A stretch of DNA of 64,000 bases from Salvelinus alpinus (taxonomy: Eukaryota > Chordata > Actinopteri > Salmoniformes > Salmonidae), in assembly GCF_045679555.1 (NCBI RefSeq), contig NC_092122.1:14623506-14687505 (forward strand). Reading direction: 5' to 3'. The notes under the pieces are model-generated. The model was given only the letters and a program-made list of their open reading frames with translations, made no database searches and was not told the DNA's origin. Made by a program: the position numbers and the translations under genes. Each line of letters opens with the position of its first letter. Position 1 is the first letter of the stretch. This document shows, piece after piece, positions 1 to 11,798 of this stretch.

Positions 1-440
1 TTTGTAGATGACATCGCCGAAGTCGAGGATCGGTAGGATAGTCAGTTTTACTAGGGTAAGTTTGGCAGCATGAGTGAAGGAGGCTTTGTTGCGAAATAGA
101 AGGTCGATTCGAGATTTTATTTTGGATTGGAGATGTTTGTTATGAGTCTGGAAGTAGAGTTTACAGTCTAGCCAGACACCTAGGTATTTGTAGTTGTCCA
201 CGTATTCTAGGTCAGAACCGTCCAGAGTAGTGATGCTAGTCGGGCGGGCGGGTGCGGGCAGCGAACGGTTGAAAAGCATGCATTTGGTTTTGCTAGCGTT
301 TAAGAACAGTTGGAGGCCACAGAAGGAGTGTTGTATGGCATTGAAGCTCGTTTGGAGGTTAGTTAACACAGTGTCCAAAGAAGGGCCAGATGTATACAGA
401 ATGGTGTCGTCTGCGTAGAGGTGGATGACGTCATATCTGC
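1..440 (-). mobile_element. LINE reverse transcriptase fragment (C-terminal part)
   Basis: Read on the minus strand, this stretch encodes the region after the catalytic loop of a non-LTR reverse transcriptase: a DDT motif near 410-420, then a segment resembling KTKCMLFNRS, then YKYLGVWLD and the thumb-like region running out of the window at base 1. It is cut by the left edge and ends abruptly near 440. It is a dead fragment with no host-gene role visible. The antisense 74-codon reading frame on the plus strand is a shadow. Confidence 0.75.
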
Positions 441-893
441 ATTCCGACTTCTTTATGCACCTTCACCATTGACCACATCACTAATTCCATTCATGCCTCC
501 ATGTTGGTTCTCTGACCATTTCCCAATTGAAGCTTTTTAGTAATTTCGGTAATGAGGTCAAGTGTGGTAGGTAAAGGGGGTGTTTGAGAATAAGATACTC
601 ATTCTAACGGCACATTCTGAAGAATTGAACTTAACTTGTGCTCATCTAACGACTACTTCTCTAGATGAAGCATTGCGGGTGAATAAAAGTTTATTTTAAA
701 AAGTTTACGGTAATAAGAAACATGTCCACAGACACTGTGTTTTTACGTAATAAATATTACAGTTTAATATAATCTTCAACTAGTATTTATGGACAAACTA
801 CAGCAACATATTTTGAGTTTTATTCAAATAAGCTTGGTTTTTCTAAAGTAAAATTGTATAAAATTACCAGAGAATTTAATCCAGATGATTTAC
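441..893. other. No recognisable feature
   Basis: AT-rich sequence with short reading frames only. I recognise no gene, RNA or repeat here. Confidence 0.5.
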
Positions 894-1147
894 GGCAGGT
901 ATTCCCAAACTGGGGTACGCGCAATGACGTCGGGGGTACGCCAAATAAAAATGTGATTCACATTTACATTGAAAATGGGAAGAAATATTTTTTTTTTTAA
1001 AACAGTCCATTTATATTTTCCAACGGGCCTATATATTTGTGTGTGGTTTTTTCTCGCCTGAGTAGCCTAATTTCACTGCCAAAAATGTAATTTGTTCAGC
1101 GAAATAACAACACGATGTCAAATACAGGTAGCCTAGTCAAATAATTA
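894..1147 (+). mobile_element. hAT-like DNA transposon fragment
   Basis: It starts with the motif cccaaactggggtacgcg and a following gggggtacgcc, typical of the terminal part of a hAT family seen widely in salmonids. It continues in non-coding sequence until it is cut by LINE sequence near 1,148. No transposase remains. The assignment rests on recognition of the end motif, not on an 8-bp target duplication. Confidence 0.5.
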
Positions 1148-2400
1148 ACATTCACAAGGCCACAGGGCCAGACGGATTACAAGGACATGTACTGCAAGCA
1201 TACGCTGACCAACTGGCAAGTGTCTTCACTGACATGTTCAACCTCTCCCTGTCCAAGTCTGTAATAGCAACATGTTTCAAGCAGACCACCATAGTCCCTG
1301 TGCGCAAGAACACTAAGGTACCTGCCTAAATGACTACTGACCCGTAGCAGTCACATCTGTAGCCATGACGTGCTTTGAAAGGCTGGTCATGGCTCACATC
1401 AACACCATTATCCCAGAAACTCTAGACCCACTCCAATTTGCATGCTGCCCTAACAGATCCACAGATGAAGCACTCTCTATTGCACTCCACACTGCCCTTT
1501 CCCACCTGGACAAAAAGGAACACCTATGTGAGAATGCTATTCATTGACTACAGCTCAGCGTTCAACACCATAGTGCCCTCAAAGCTCATCAATAAGCTAA
1601 GGACCCTGGGACTAAACACCTCCCTCTGCAACTGGATCCTGGACTTCCTGACGGGCCGCCCCCAGGTGGTGAGGTAACAACACATCCGCCACGCTGATCC
1701 TCAACACGGGGGCCCCTCAGAGGTGCATGCTCAGTCCCCTCCTATACTCCCTGCCCATGAGTGGACTCCCTGTCCACTCATGCCTGCGTGGCCTCCGACC
1801 GCAAGGCACTACAGAGGGTAGTGTGTACGGCCCAGTACATCACTGGGGCCAAGCTTCCTGCCATCCAGGACCTCTATACCAGGCGGTGTCAGAGGAAGGC
1901 CCTGAAAATTGTCAAAGACTCCAGCCACCCTAGTCATAGACTGCTCTCTCTGCTACCGCACGGCAAGTGGTACCAGAGCACCAAGTCTAGGTACAAGAGG
2001 CTTCTAAACAGCTTCTACCCCAAAGCCATAAGACTCCTGAACATCTATCAAATGGCCACTCAGACTATTTGCATTTCCCCCCCCTCTTTTACACACTTCT
2101 GCTACTCTCTGTTGTTATCATCTATGCATAGTCACTTTAATAACTCTACCTACATGTACATATTACCTCAACTAACCGGTGTCCCCGCACACTGACTCTG
2201 TACCGGTACCCCCCTGTATGTAGTCTCGCTATTGTTATTTTACTGCTGCTCTTTAATTACTTGTTACTTTTATTTTTTTTAATAATTTTTTTCAACTGCA
2301 TTGTTGTTGGGCTTGAAAGTAAGCATTTCACTGTAAGGTCTAAACCTGTTGTATTCAGCACATGTGATTATTACAATTTGCTTTGCTTTGATTTGATTTG
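1148..2400 (+). mobile_element. 5'-truncated, internally deleted LINE with reverse transcriptase remnant
   Basis: Plus-strand reading frames in several phases encode a non-LTR reverse transcriptase: ATGPDG near 1,158, TTIVPVRK near 1,287, [16 protein letters not shown] near 1,538-1,590, and [15 protein letters not shown] near 1,629. Stops and frame changes break it. After the LSPLLYSL motif (near 1,735) the sequence jumps to the C-terminal region, so the catalytic FADD segment is missing. The 3' end at about 2,375-2,400 is a short tandem repeat of gattt, a common 3' end for this family. It belongs to the same family as the longer copy at 43,990-47,880. Confidence 0.85.
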
Positions 2401-3396
2401 ATGTTAGTGCACGTGTGTGTTTGTACTTTGGAATCATGGGGTGGAGAGGATTTCAGATGAATCTATGTGAGTCATTAACACAACCGTTGATTAACAACCC
2501 ATGCTAGGAGCGATGGCTCTGTTGTGTCATCTGGCACCTAGTATGTCACCAAATCTCTAAACATTCTACCATCTTCATCAGGGAAGGCGGTGACTTCAAT
2601 AAAGAGTGAATTACAAAGAACACGAATAAGACAGAAATAGACACGGAAAATAACTGAGGTTGAATGACATGTACACACAAGGAACACAGGGAACATTTGA
2701 AGTACAGTAAGGCTTGACATTAAATAATGACCGAGGGCATAGTCTATTAGGATCATTGCCTTTCAACAACAGAACAGTGTTATTGGTCTTCGGAAGTCTG
2801 CTGGGTATCTGATGGCAGAAGCAATAGGTTTGTGACCCGGCATCCCCTCATATCTCAGTAACACAGGTGTCCTGGAGAAAACTCATTTGTCCAGCTAAAT
2901 GTCAGAAGACGTCAATGTTTTGTCAAAACAAAATAGTCCTTTACCAAGGGGAATTCGATTTTTAGAGCTCTAATGACAATGATTGTAGCTTGTTGAAGCA
3001 TACCTCTGTGGCTAGCCTATCCTGTTGATTTCATACTTCAGCTGAAGCCAATATTTGGGTAGAAGGTGTATAATACGCTCCAAATCAACTACTTCAACAT
3101 GTTTGTCTCACGATAACAGTGGCCTACGCCAGCAAACACAGCAGGACACTTAAACAGAAGCTGGAGTCCAGAAATGTTTACTTCTAAAAATTACATTAGT
3201 ACAGCAGGTTAATTCTCTCCGGTGAGCAAATATTGTGAAATAATCCTCAGCACATTGTTCAGGATTTTTAATATGCAAAAAGGCCCTCACTGAAATGTCA
3301 ACAAATCCCAGATATAATGGCTTCTAGTGTTTAGAGAAAATATACATTTTCTCTCCAAATGAATGGTTTTGCTGTGCAATTCCAGAAGAGAGCAAT
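2401..3396. other. No recognisable feature
   Basis: Ordinary AT-rich intergenic sequence. No coding exon, RNA or clear repeat seen. Confidence 0.5.
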
Positions 3397-3532
3397 TTCA
3401 CATCAGCAGATGTCACAAAGTGCTGTACAGAAACCCAGCCTAAAACCCCAAACAGCAAGCAATGCAGGTGTAGAAGCACGGTGGCTAGGAAAAACTCCCT
3501 AGAAAGGCAGGAACCTAGGAAGAAACCTAGAG
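3397..3532 (+). repeat. Interspersed salmonid repeat, partial copy
   Basis: About 135 bp match the repeat inside the element at 5,712-5,947 almost base for base, sharing blocks such as catcagcagatgtcaca, aaccccaaacagcaagcaat and gtagaagcacggtggctagg. The two copies start and stop at different points, so this is a dispersed repeat. The class (SINE, MITE or LINE tail) is not clear from the sequence. Confidence 0.7.
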
Positions 3533-4783
3533 TGTGCGAGACTCTCTCCATGTTCCTCAAATTGGCCCTTTTAAGAGTGCGCCGCCAATGGAGCTAAAGC
3601 ACAATTATACTGTTTAGCAAACAAATTGATCTAACCTCACTGCTGAACTTAACATTATGGCGACGTGGCGGCGGCCGGGGGCCATAACGAGACAAATTGA
3701 AAACGTCTGAAAGAGAGAACATTCATTATACTCTGCCAGTGGCAGTCCGGCACAACTTCTTTCTATAGTCATTAAGGGGCTGTGCCTAAAACTCCTCATG
3801 CCTCCCAGGAAGATGGAGATCACCATGTCCTGGATTGGCTCTATACAACCATTTCTAAAAGCGACAGTCTGTTTGGTATTCATGCCTGTTCCTTCTTACA
3901 TAAGCCCGAGCTCTTCCCGAAATGTGTTTTGCACCAGATTTCTGATTTTGTCATTGTCTCCCAAATAATCAATTACAGCTATAATTTGACTGGCGCACTG
4001 GCTGTGGTTCTGTTTCAGTGTTAAACACAGAGAGCTGGAGGATTCTGTGTTTCTGGTCATGAATGATAATGATTAAATCATTCCTCACCCTCAGCCTCAG
4101 TTAATGTCAACGGATGCAATTCCACGGCATCAATTCAAGACCCAGAGGGAGGCTGGCTTTCACTACTAAGGTTCAGTGTTTAAAGTTAGACTCTTTCTCA
4201 TGACAATTACTCTTGGTTTATACAGAAATGACACACCACTCCTTTACTAAAGCATTTTTTCGGCTCATGGAGAAACAAGTAAATGTAATTGAGTATGTCC
4301 TTTTCTATATTTAGGACCTGAACACCTCTCTAACTCAGTGCTCTTGTTAGTTCACTGATACATCCATTGATATTTCACTTGACACTTGACATTCACATAA
4401 CTCTTTAGTCCTCCAAGCTAACAGACCTAAGAATACAGTGTTTTCCCCATCCTCCTTCAATGGCCGTGAGCTGGGCTGTGTCACTCCTGTATTTATGCAG
4501 CACAAAAGCCTGTCTCCATAATTTAATAGTCATCACAGGTCTCTCTCCACCTTACAAACAATGGCTTTTAACAGGGATCTCACCAGCCACAATAAAATCT
4601 CAGATTATTGATTTATGACTCTAAGGGCTGTTTTCCTGCCTCATTCTAAGTACCAATTTCAGCCTTTTTCAATCTCTGTTGGTCTAGCTGGCTCTGCCCC
4701 AAAATCCCCAAAGGATATTGTAGATGTTTTTCAATGCAAACCATAAGCCTCTTGTTTTTCTTCATCAACAACCTTAGTACCCA
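3533..4783. other. No recognisable feature
   Basis: No gene or repeat that I can identify. The short reading frames here do not resemble known proteins. Confidence 0.45.
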
Positions 4784-4788
4784 CAGGG

Positions 4789-5162
4789 TGTCACGTTCTG
4801 ACCTTAGTTGTTATGTCTTTATTTTAGTTTGGTCAGGGCGTGAGTTGGGGTGGGCATTCTATGTTGTTTTTTCTATGTTTTGTTCTATTGTTCTATTTCT
4901 ATGTGTTTGGCCTAGTATGGTTCTCAATCAGAGGCAGGTGTCAGTCGTTGTCTCTGATTGGGAGCCATATTTATGTAGCCTGTTTTTCACTGTGTTTTGG
5001 TGGGTGATTATTTTCTGTTCTGTGTTTTGTTTCACCGTACAGGAGTGTTCGTTTGTCGGTTTGTTGTTTTTGTTCAGTATTCATTTCTTTATTAAATTAT
5101 TATGAATACGTACCACGCTGCACTTTGGTCCTCTTCTCCTTCCACCAACGACAACCGTTACA
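4789..5162 (+). mobile_element. Solo LTR (family A) with 5-bp target duplication
   Basis: It begins tgtcacgtt and ends cgttaca, giving TG...CA ends, and carries a polyadenylation-like ttattaaa near 5,089. The 5 bases caggg flank it on both sides (4,784-4,788 and 5,163-5,167), the target duplication expected for LTR retrotransposon integration. No internal coding sequence is present, so this is a recombination-derived solo LTR. Two more copies of the family lie at 31,725 and 47,317 in the opposite orientation. Confidence 0.88.
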
Positions 5163-5167
5163 CAGGG

Positions 5168-5607
5168 GACAAACTGGATGAAGCAATGTTGTTTCAATGT
5201 AATTTTTCAACATAATGTGACGATGAATCTATGTTTGAAACACATTTGGTTTTGCAAAAAGTCATCAACCAGTTCTGTTTTCATTCCATTTCAACCAGTG
5301 TTGCAAACATTGGAATTATGCTAAAACTTCAACTTAAAAACAATGACTAACGGGTTGTTACATCAATCTAATTTCAACATAATCATCAAGACTACGTATA
5401 CATTGAAATTGCGTTGACAATTCCACTTAGAATAGTTGAAAATCTCATGTAGAATCTTTGTGGAAATTCCAACACAATTAATGTCATGTGGTGTTGTAAA
5501 TACGATGAACATGCAACATCAGATCCACATCACATTTTCATCCTATTTGAGACATTTCTGCATTTTCTCACTGTGAAATCATTATCTGTTATCTATCATC
5601 CTATATT
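5168..5607. repeat. AT-rich repeat-like stretch, unclassified
   Basis: The stretch repeats variants of ttcaac/gttgaaa words (tttcaacataat, caacgatg-like and gttgaaaatct blocks) on both strands, which suggests a decayed palindromic MITE. I cannot place its ends. Confidence 0.3.
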
Positions 5608-6379
<772 letters not shown>

Positions 6380-6765
6380 TACATAGCGCTACATTACATT
6401 ACAATTGATTTATTCAACAAACTCTCCCATTCATACAGCTAGTGCGTTCATCTTAATATAGCCAGGCAAGACAACCACATATCACAGTCGTATCCCAATC
6501 ACGTATCACATACATAAAACTATACATAATACAATACAAAATGCAGAAAATGTCTGTGTGTCTCTTCACAGTCCCCGTTGTGCCGTAAGGTGTTCTTTTA
6601 TCTGGTTTTTATCTGGTTTAATTGCTAGTTTGAGTTACCTGAGGTGGCAGAGTTCCATTCAGTCATGGCTCTATTTAATACTGTGTGTTTCTCAGCCTCT
6701 GTTCTGGACCTGGGGACTGTGCAGAGATCTACATCTCCATTGATAGATGCTGGAGTTTCTTGTAT
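6380..6765. repeat. LINE-tail fragment and unclassified repeat
   Basis: About 6,440-6,480 (gtgcgttcatcttaatatag and ccacatatcacag) matches the 3' region of the L2-like LINE at 50,620-50,680. About 6,556-6,720 (cagtccccgttgtgccgtaa, agtcatggctctattta) is a further dispersed repeat I recognise from salmonid sequence but cannot classify. Confidence 0.45.
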
Positions 6766-7886
6766 TTCAGGGATTCCATTCGATTCTATGCATATGGTGT
6801 GCTTGGGTGTCGTGAGGGAGGATGTTGGTTTTCCTTAAACGAGGCCCTAGAACATACAGACTGTCTTCCTCTCAGAAAACCAAGTTGTCAGAGGCTCTGA
6901 TCTCCTTTTAAGGCTTATTGCCAAAACAATTTGCCCGACAACCTCAGTCACTGGCAGAACTTGACCGATGGAAGGCCACTGAGTACAGGCGGGTTTTGCT
7001 CTACACGGGTCCCATAGTATTGAAGGATGGCGTTTCCTAAAAGGTCTATCACCACTTTATGTCCCTCAGTGTAGCCATGTCAATTTTCCTAGATTCAGAT
7101 GATGACAGGAGGTATTACCTTGATAATGCCAAACAGTTGCTGATGCACTTTGTTGACATGAGCAAGTGTGTCTATGGTGATACATCATTTACAGTACATT
7201 GTACTATGTGCATGGTCTCACTCACTTGGCAGATGTTGCATTTCACAACTTCTCACTCAGTGACCTTAATTGGTTTGAGAACCATTTGCAGTGGCTTAAA
7301 CGTGCCATCAAAAGCCCACATAATCCATTGGTACAAGTGATGAGGCGACTGTCTGAATCAAGAAAAGTGAAACATTCTGCCAAGAACATCCAACCATACA
7401 TCAAGAATAACATATGAGATGGTTGCTTCCTCCTCCAGGACAAATATGCATTTTGCAAAGAAATAAGAGACCATAGAAACCTTGTCTGTGATGTCATTGA
7501 CCATACTCAAACTGACAACTTCTTCCATATGCCTCCAAAGACTCCAACATTGCAAGTATCTCAAATATCCACAAATGCAAGATCAATTATTTACTCAGAG
7601 GACCTTATCAGCAAGGCTGTGTCTGCCCTATCATAGGCAATACACAGTGATCTCTCTGTTGCACAGTTTTGCCAAGGAAGATCACATCTATTGGAATAGT
7701 TTGGTTTACAATTAGGCCATATATTATATTGACTGTCTGTTTCCCCAGGTTGTAATCTCAGAGGATGTGGGCCAGAGCAGAGTGGATGGAAAATGAGAAG
7801 GAAGGTGTAATTCCAGAGCGCTGGATCAAAGACCAAACTGTGTGGTGGCCCCCAAATCAAAAGGACAAAGCAATAAAGGATTGGTC
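6766..7886 (+). pseudogene. Decayed transposase-like gene, 5' part (split by gypsy insertion)
   Basis: Conceptual translation in changing frames follows a transposase-like protein family that is common in fish genomes: IPFDSMHMVCLGVVRE near 6,773, [10 protein letters not shown] near 6,961, [10 protein letters not shown] near 6,999, FENHLQWLKRAIKSPHNPL near 7,278-7,330 and VMRRLSE near 7,337. The next part reads AEWMENEKEGVIPERWIKDQ and WWPPNQKDKAIKDWSR up to the gypsy target site. At least one frameshift (near 7,199) and a stop (7,417) break it, so it is not functional. The family name is from memory of the motif set; a CACTA/EnSpm-type origin is possible but not shown. Confidence 0.6.
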
Positions 7887-7891
7887 CAGAC
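7887..7891. repeat. Target site duplication, left copy (cagac)
   Basis: The same five bases occur immediately after the right LTR at 13,205-13,209. Together they mark a single integration event of the chromovirus. Confidence 0.93.
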
Positions 7892-8394
7892 TGTCAGGAC
7901 CCGGTGCGAGAAACAGTCACTAATAATCGTCAGAACCCAGAAGATGAGGCAGACACAGCAGTACTAGAGATGGTGGTTTAATTAAACAAAATCTTCAGGC
8001 AAAGAAACTAAATCCACAATGTCCAAAAACAAAGCCAAAAGGCACAAAATGGAAATCCTCCAAAATACAAAAGAAACTCCACAAGGTGGTAAAAACAGCA
8101 GGGAAAAAACAAACCTCAAAAGACTACTCAAATAATACACAAGAACTAAACCAGAGAACCTCTGGAAAATCCAACAAGAGAAATATCTATATAAAACAAG
8201 GCTTGGGCTGGGGCTGGGTGCTAACTTACAAACACTGAGCAAGGAACTGAGGAACACACAGGGTTTAAATACTAACAAGGGAATGACCTACAGGTGCAAA
8301 CAATAATTAGAGCAAGAAAAACAAAAGGTACAAAAAAGGTGCAATGGGGACATCTAGTGACCAAAACCCGAACAGTCTTGGCCAAAACCTGACA
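7892..8394 (-). repeat. 3' LTR of the chromovirus
   Basis: 503 bp with ends tgtcag...ctgaca. It matches the other LTR at 12,699-13,204 except for a 3-bp deletion after ttaattaaa and one a/c difference about 20 bases later. Confidence 0.95.
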
Positions 8395-8397
8395 GAA

Positions 8398-8407
8398 TCC
8401 CCCTCCT
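8398..8407 (-). promoter_or_regulatory. Polypurine tract of the chromovirus
   Basis: On the minus strand aggaggggga is followed by three bases and then the 3' LTR start. This is the usual place and composition for the primer of plus-strand DNA synthesis in LTR elements. Confidence 0.75.
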
Positions 8408-9188
8408 AGGAACGGCTCCTGACGTTCCTACCAGCCTTCTCAGGGTGGAGGGTCCTGAACTGACGAATGAGGTCAGGGTCCAGTATGTCCTTGGCAGGAA
8501 CCCAGGAGCGCTCCTCGGGACCGTAGCCTTCCCAGTCCACCAGATACTGCCAGGACCGCTGCACCCGGCGGGAATCCAGTATCCGGTGGACGGTATAAGC
8601 CGACTGGCCACCGATGACACGGGGCGGAGGGGGAGGTCTGCCTGCCGGGATAAGGGGAGAAAAAACAACAGGTTTTAATAAAGAAATGTGAAATGTTGGA
8701 TTGATCTTAAGGGATCTGGGTAAGTGTAGGCGAAAAGTAACGGGATTGACTCTCCTGGCAATCTTAAAGGGACCGATGAACCTCTGGGACAGCTTGCGAG
8801 ACTCCACCCGTAGTGGTAAGTTCTTAGTTGAGAGCCATACTCTCTGGCCGGGGTACAGGGTAGGACCGGGACGGCGACGTCTGTTGGCTTGTCGTTGGTA
8901 CTGCTGAGAGGAACGCAGAAGATTAAGACGTGCCTTCTTCCACGTAAGCCGACAGCGTCTGATGAACCTCGAGGCTGAAGGCACTCTGACTTCTGCCTCC
9001 TGGTCCGGGAACAATAGAGGCGCATAGCCAAACTGACACTCATGCGGGGATATACCAGTGGAGGAGGAGCACAAGGTGTTGTGCGCGTACTCGGCCCAAA
9101 CAATGAAGGATGACCATGTGGACGGGTTGTTGGAAACCATGCATCTGAGGGTGGTTTCCAGCTCCTGATTCATCCTCTGTTTCGCCAT
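8406..9188 (-). CDS. pol: Chromovirus pol, 3' segment: integrase C-terminus and chromodomain
   Basis: This frame continues the integrase after the catalytic glutamate region. It contains [13 protein letters not shown], the [20 protein letters not shown] region, the [19 protein letters not shown] segment of the integrase C-terminal (GPY/F-like) domain, and a chromodomain ([31 protein letters not shown]) near residues 195-250. Chromodomains of this class bind modified histone tails and guide integration. The segment is in the same frame as the protease/RT start (10,758-11,798) but not as the central segment, so two frame changes cancel out. It ends just before the polypurine tract. The stated first codon is only the edge of an open stretch, not a true start. 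Confidence 0.9.
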   Translation of the reverse strand: MAKQRMNQELETTLRCMVSNNPSTWSSFIVWAEYAHNTLCSSSTGISPHECQFGYAPLLFPDQEAEVRVPSASRFIRRCRLTWKKARLNLLRSSQQYQRQANRRRRPGPTLYPGQRVWLSTKNLPLRVESRKLSQRFIGPFKIARRVNPVTFRLHLPRSLKINPTFHISLLKPVVFSPLIPAGRPPPPPRVIGGQSAYTVHRILDSRRVQRSWQYLVDWEGYGPEERSWVPAKDILDPDLIRQFRTLHPEKAGRNVRSRS

Positions 9189-10905
9189 TGGACTCCGGAT
9201 GGTACCCTGAAGATAAACTGGCCGTGGCCCCTATGAGTTGGCAGAAGGCCTTCCAAAACCTTGAGGCGAACTGGGGACCTCTGTCGGAAACCATATCTTG
9301 CGGAATCCCAAAGACTCGGAACACATGGTTAATCACCAACTCAGCTGTTTCCTTGGCAGAAGGTAATTTGGTCAAGGGAACAAACCTGGCCGCCTTAGAA
9401 AACCTGTCGATGATGACTAGGATCGTAGTATTACCATGGGACGGAGGAAGGCCAGTAATAAAGTCCAACGAGATATGGGACCAGGGTCGGTGGGGAATAG
9501 ATAGAGGGTGAAGGAGTCCTTGAGGGCGGAGGTGAGAGGATTTGCCCTGGCAGCACACGGAACAGGCCTTGACGAAAGTGGCAACGTCTTCTTTTATGGT
9601 GGGCCACCAGAACTTACGCTGGATGAACTCCAAGGTGCGACCTACGCCCGGGTGACAGGTGAGGCGAGAGGAGTGCCCCCACAGAAGGACTTGGGACCTT
9701 GCTGCCTTGGGAACAAACAACCGATTAGCAGGACCTCCTCCAGGACCCGGTTCGATGGCTTGAGCTTGTTTCACGGTATCCTCCACTTGCCACGAGATCG
9801 GAGCCACGATCTTAGCGGCCGGAAGGACAGTCATGTCAGTATCTTCTCGAATGGCAGGAGAGTAGATTCGTGACAAGGCGTCCGGTTTGAGATTCTTCGA
9901 CCCGGGTCTATAGGTGAGGATAAACTGAAATCGGCTGAAGAAAAGAGACCATCGAGCTTGTCTGGAGTTCAACCGCTTCGCCTGCTGGATATACTCCAGA
10001 TTTTTGTGGTCCGTAAGCACTTGAAACGGTTGAGAAGCCCCCTCGAGCCAGTGTCTCCATTCCTTCAATGCCATCTTAACTGCTAGGAGTTCACGATCCC
10101 CCACATCGTAATTCCTCTCGGCCGGGGTAAGCCGGTGAGAGAAGAAGGCGCAAGGATGAAGCTTCTTGTCTTCACCCCTCTGAGACAGGACAGCTCCAAC
10201 CCCAACCTCTGATGCGTCTACCTCCACCACAAAAGGTTCATCCGCCGTTGGTAGTGTCAGGATGGGAGCAGAGAGGATGCGCTGCTTGAGTCCTTGGAAG
10301 GCCGTCTCAGCTTCTCTTCCCCACAGAAACCTTGTGTTGCCACCCTTGGTTACAGCTGAGAGAGGGGCTGCCACCGAGCTGAAGTTCTTGATGAACTTGC
10401 GGTAAAAGTTGGTGAAGCCCAGGAAACGCTGAACTTCCTTAACGGACTTGGGGGTGGGCCAATCCGCTACCGCCCCTACCTTCTTGGGGTCCATCTGGAC
10501 TCGACCGGGTTCCACTATAAATCCCAGGAATTGTACTCGAGAGGAATGGAATTCACACTTTCCCGGCTTAACGTACAAATGGCTGTCTAGGAGGCGTTTG
10601 AGCACTTGTCTGACATGCTTAGTGTGTTCTTGAAGGGAGCTCGAAAAGATGAGGATGTCATCCAAGTAAACAAACACAAAGATGTTAAGCATATCCCTAA
10701 GCACATCGTTTATGAGCGCTTGGAACACAGCCGGAGCGTTGGTCAGGCCGAAGGGCATCACCGAGTATTCGTAGTGACCAGTAGGCGTGTTGAAAGCGGT
10801 CTTCCAATCGTCCCCGGGTTTGATCCGCACAAGATGGTATGCGTTCCGCAGGTCAAGCTTAGTGAAGACAACTGCTTCCTGGAGCAGCTCAAAGGCTGTG
10901 GCCAT
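9040..10905 (-). CDS. pol: Chromovirus pol, central segment: RT, RNase H, integrase
   Basis: A 621-codon open stretch. In order: reverse transcriptase fingers/palm with [14 protein letters not shown] and the catalytic YLDDILIF (about residues 79-86); RNase H with [15 protein letters not shown] and the TDHKNLEY region; the integrase zinc-binding H-H-C-C region ([20 protein letters not shown]); and the integrase core with [21 protein letters not shown] and YHPESNGE carrying D, D and E. All catalytic residues I can check are present. It is offset by one frame from both neighbours: the shift upstream lies in a C-rich run near 10,907-10,912, and the shift downstream near 9,175-9,190. Either the copy is inactive or these are assembly errors. 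Confidence 0.93.
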   Translation of the reverse strand: MATAFELLQEAVVFTKLDLRNAYHLVRIKPGDDWKTAFNTPTGHYEYSVMPFGLTNAPAVFQALINDVLRDMLNIFVFVYLDDILIFSSSLQEHTKHVRQVLKRLLDSHLYVKPGKCEFHSSRVQFLGFIVEPGRVQMDPKKVGAVADWPTPKSVKEVQRFLGFTNFYRKFIKNFSSVAAPLSAVTKGGNTRFLWGREAETAFQGLKQRILSAPILTLPTADEPFVVEVDASEVGVGAVLSQRGEDKKLHPCAFFSHRLTPAERNYDVGDRELLAVKMALKEWRHWLEGASQPFQVLTDHKNLEYIQQAKRLNSRQARWSLFFSRFQFILTYRPGSKNLKPDALSRIYSPAIREDTDMTVLPAAKIVAPISWQVEDTVKQAQAIEPGPGGGPANRLFVPKAARSQVLLWGHSSRLTCHPGVGRTLEFIQRKFWWPTIKEDVATFVKACSVCCQGKSSHLRPQGLLHPLSIPHRPWSHISLDFITGLPPSHGNTTILVIIDRFSKAARFVPLTKLPSAKETAELVINHVFRVFGIPQDMVSDRGPQFASRFWKAFCQLIGATASLSSGYHPESNGETEDESGAGNHPQMHGFQQPVHMVILHCLGRVRAQHLVLLLHWYIPA

Positions 10906-11798
10906 AAGGGGTAGCGGTTACGGACGGTTAAAGCATTGAGTCCCCGGTAGTCGATGCAAGGTCGTAATCCACCGTCTTTCTTGGCCACAAAGAAAAACCC
11001 TGCTCCCGCCGGCGAGGTAGATGGACGCATGAGGCCTGCTGCCAGAGCGTCCTTGATGTAGGTATCCATAGCAGCTCGTTCGGGAGGAGAAAGGGAAAAG
11101 ATCCGACCCCTGGGAGGGCAGGTCCCCGGCAACAGGTCGATGGTGCAATCGTAAGGTCTATGGGGTGGTAGTTTGGTGGCCCTCTGTTTGCTAAATACCA
11201 GTTTGAGGTCATGGTAACACTCGGGAACTCGGGACAGGTCGATGGATTCTAGAGACTCGGAAGGGGAACTCTGGGAACTCGGGAAGATACAAGTGGCTTG
11301 GCACGTAGGACCCCACTGCTTGATAGTGCCCACAGACCAGTCGATGTGAGGGTTATGGCTGTGAAGCCAGGGATAACCAAGGACGAGAGGGAACTCGGAA
11401 CAGGAGATCAGATGAAAGTTCATCACTTCCTGGTGTTGGGAAACTGAAAGTCGCAAGGGGGTAGTGGCACGAGTGACAAGTCCAGATCCCAAAGGGCTTC
11501 TATCCAAAGTAGTAACCCTTATGGGGTCACTTAGAGGTTCAGAAGGAACGCCATTCTCCTTCGCCCAGACCCCATCCATGAAGTTACCTGCGGCTCCAGA
11601 GTCTACCAAGGCTTGAAGAGAAAACTCGTGGTCGTCCCAGGAAAGGGTAACTGGAATGAGCAGGCGGGAGTTGGATGGATGGGAGGAGGTTATGTTTCCC
11701 GTTACAGTCCTCCCAGGCCTGCACGGGAGAGTGCGTTTCCCTGGAGCCCGGGACACGTGGAGCGGAAATGGCCCGGTTTGCCGCAATATAGACAGCAT
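10758..11798 (-). CDS. pol: Chromovirus pol, 5' segment: aspartic protease and RT start
   Basis: This frame overlaps the end of gag in the -1 frame. It encodes a retropepsin-like protease ([11 protein letters not shown] near residue 65, the DSG active site), a [11 protein letters not shown] motif, a linker, then the start of reverse transcriptase ([20 protein letters not shown]). After NRYPL the frame is lost near 10,910 and the last 40 or so codons are out-of-frame noise. Translation should begin by frameshifting from gag at the heptamer at 11,735-11,741, so the first methionine listed is not a functional start. Confidence 0.9.
   Translation of the reverse strand: MLSILRQTGPFPLHVSRAPGKRTLPCRPGRTVTGNITSSHPSNSRLLIPVTLSWDDHEFSLQALVDSGAAGNFMDGVWAKENGVPSEPLSDPIRVTTLDRSPLGSGLVTRATTPLRLSVSQHQEVMNFHLISCSEFPLVLGYPWLHSHNPHIDWSVGTIKQWGPTCQATCIFPSSQSSPSESLESIDLSRVPECYHDLKLVFSKQRATKLPPHRPYDCTIDLLPGTCPPRGRIFSLSPPERAAMDTYIKDALAAGLMRPSTSPAGAGFFFVAKKDGGLRPCIDYRGLNALTVRNRYPLWPQPLSCSRKQLSSLSLTCGTHTILCGSNPGTIGRPLSTRLLVTTNTR

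Noticed and set aside
4734-5105. 123-codon hydrophobic frame that looks like a membrane protein
   Set aside because: It translates the T-rich solo LTR at 4,789-5,162.
9188-9873. Plus-strand frames of 107 and 121 codons
   Set aside because: They lie antisense to the chromovirus integrase and have no recognisable domain.
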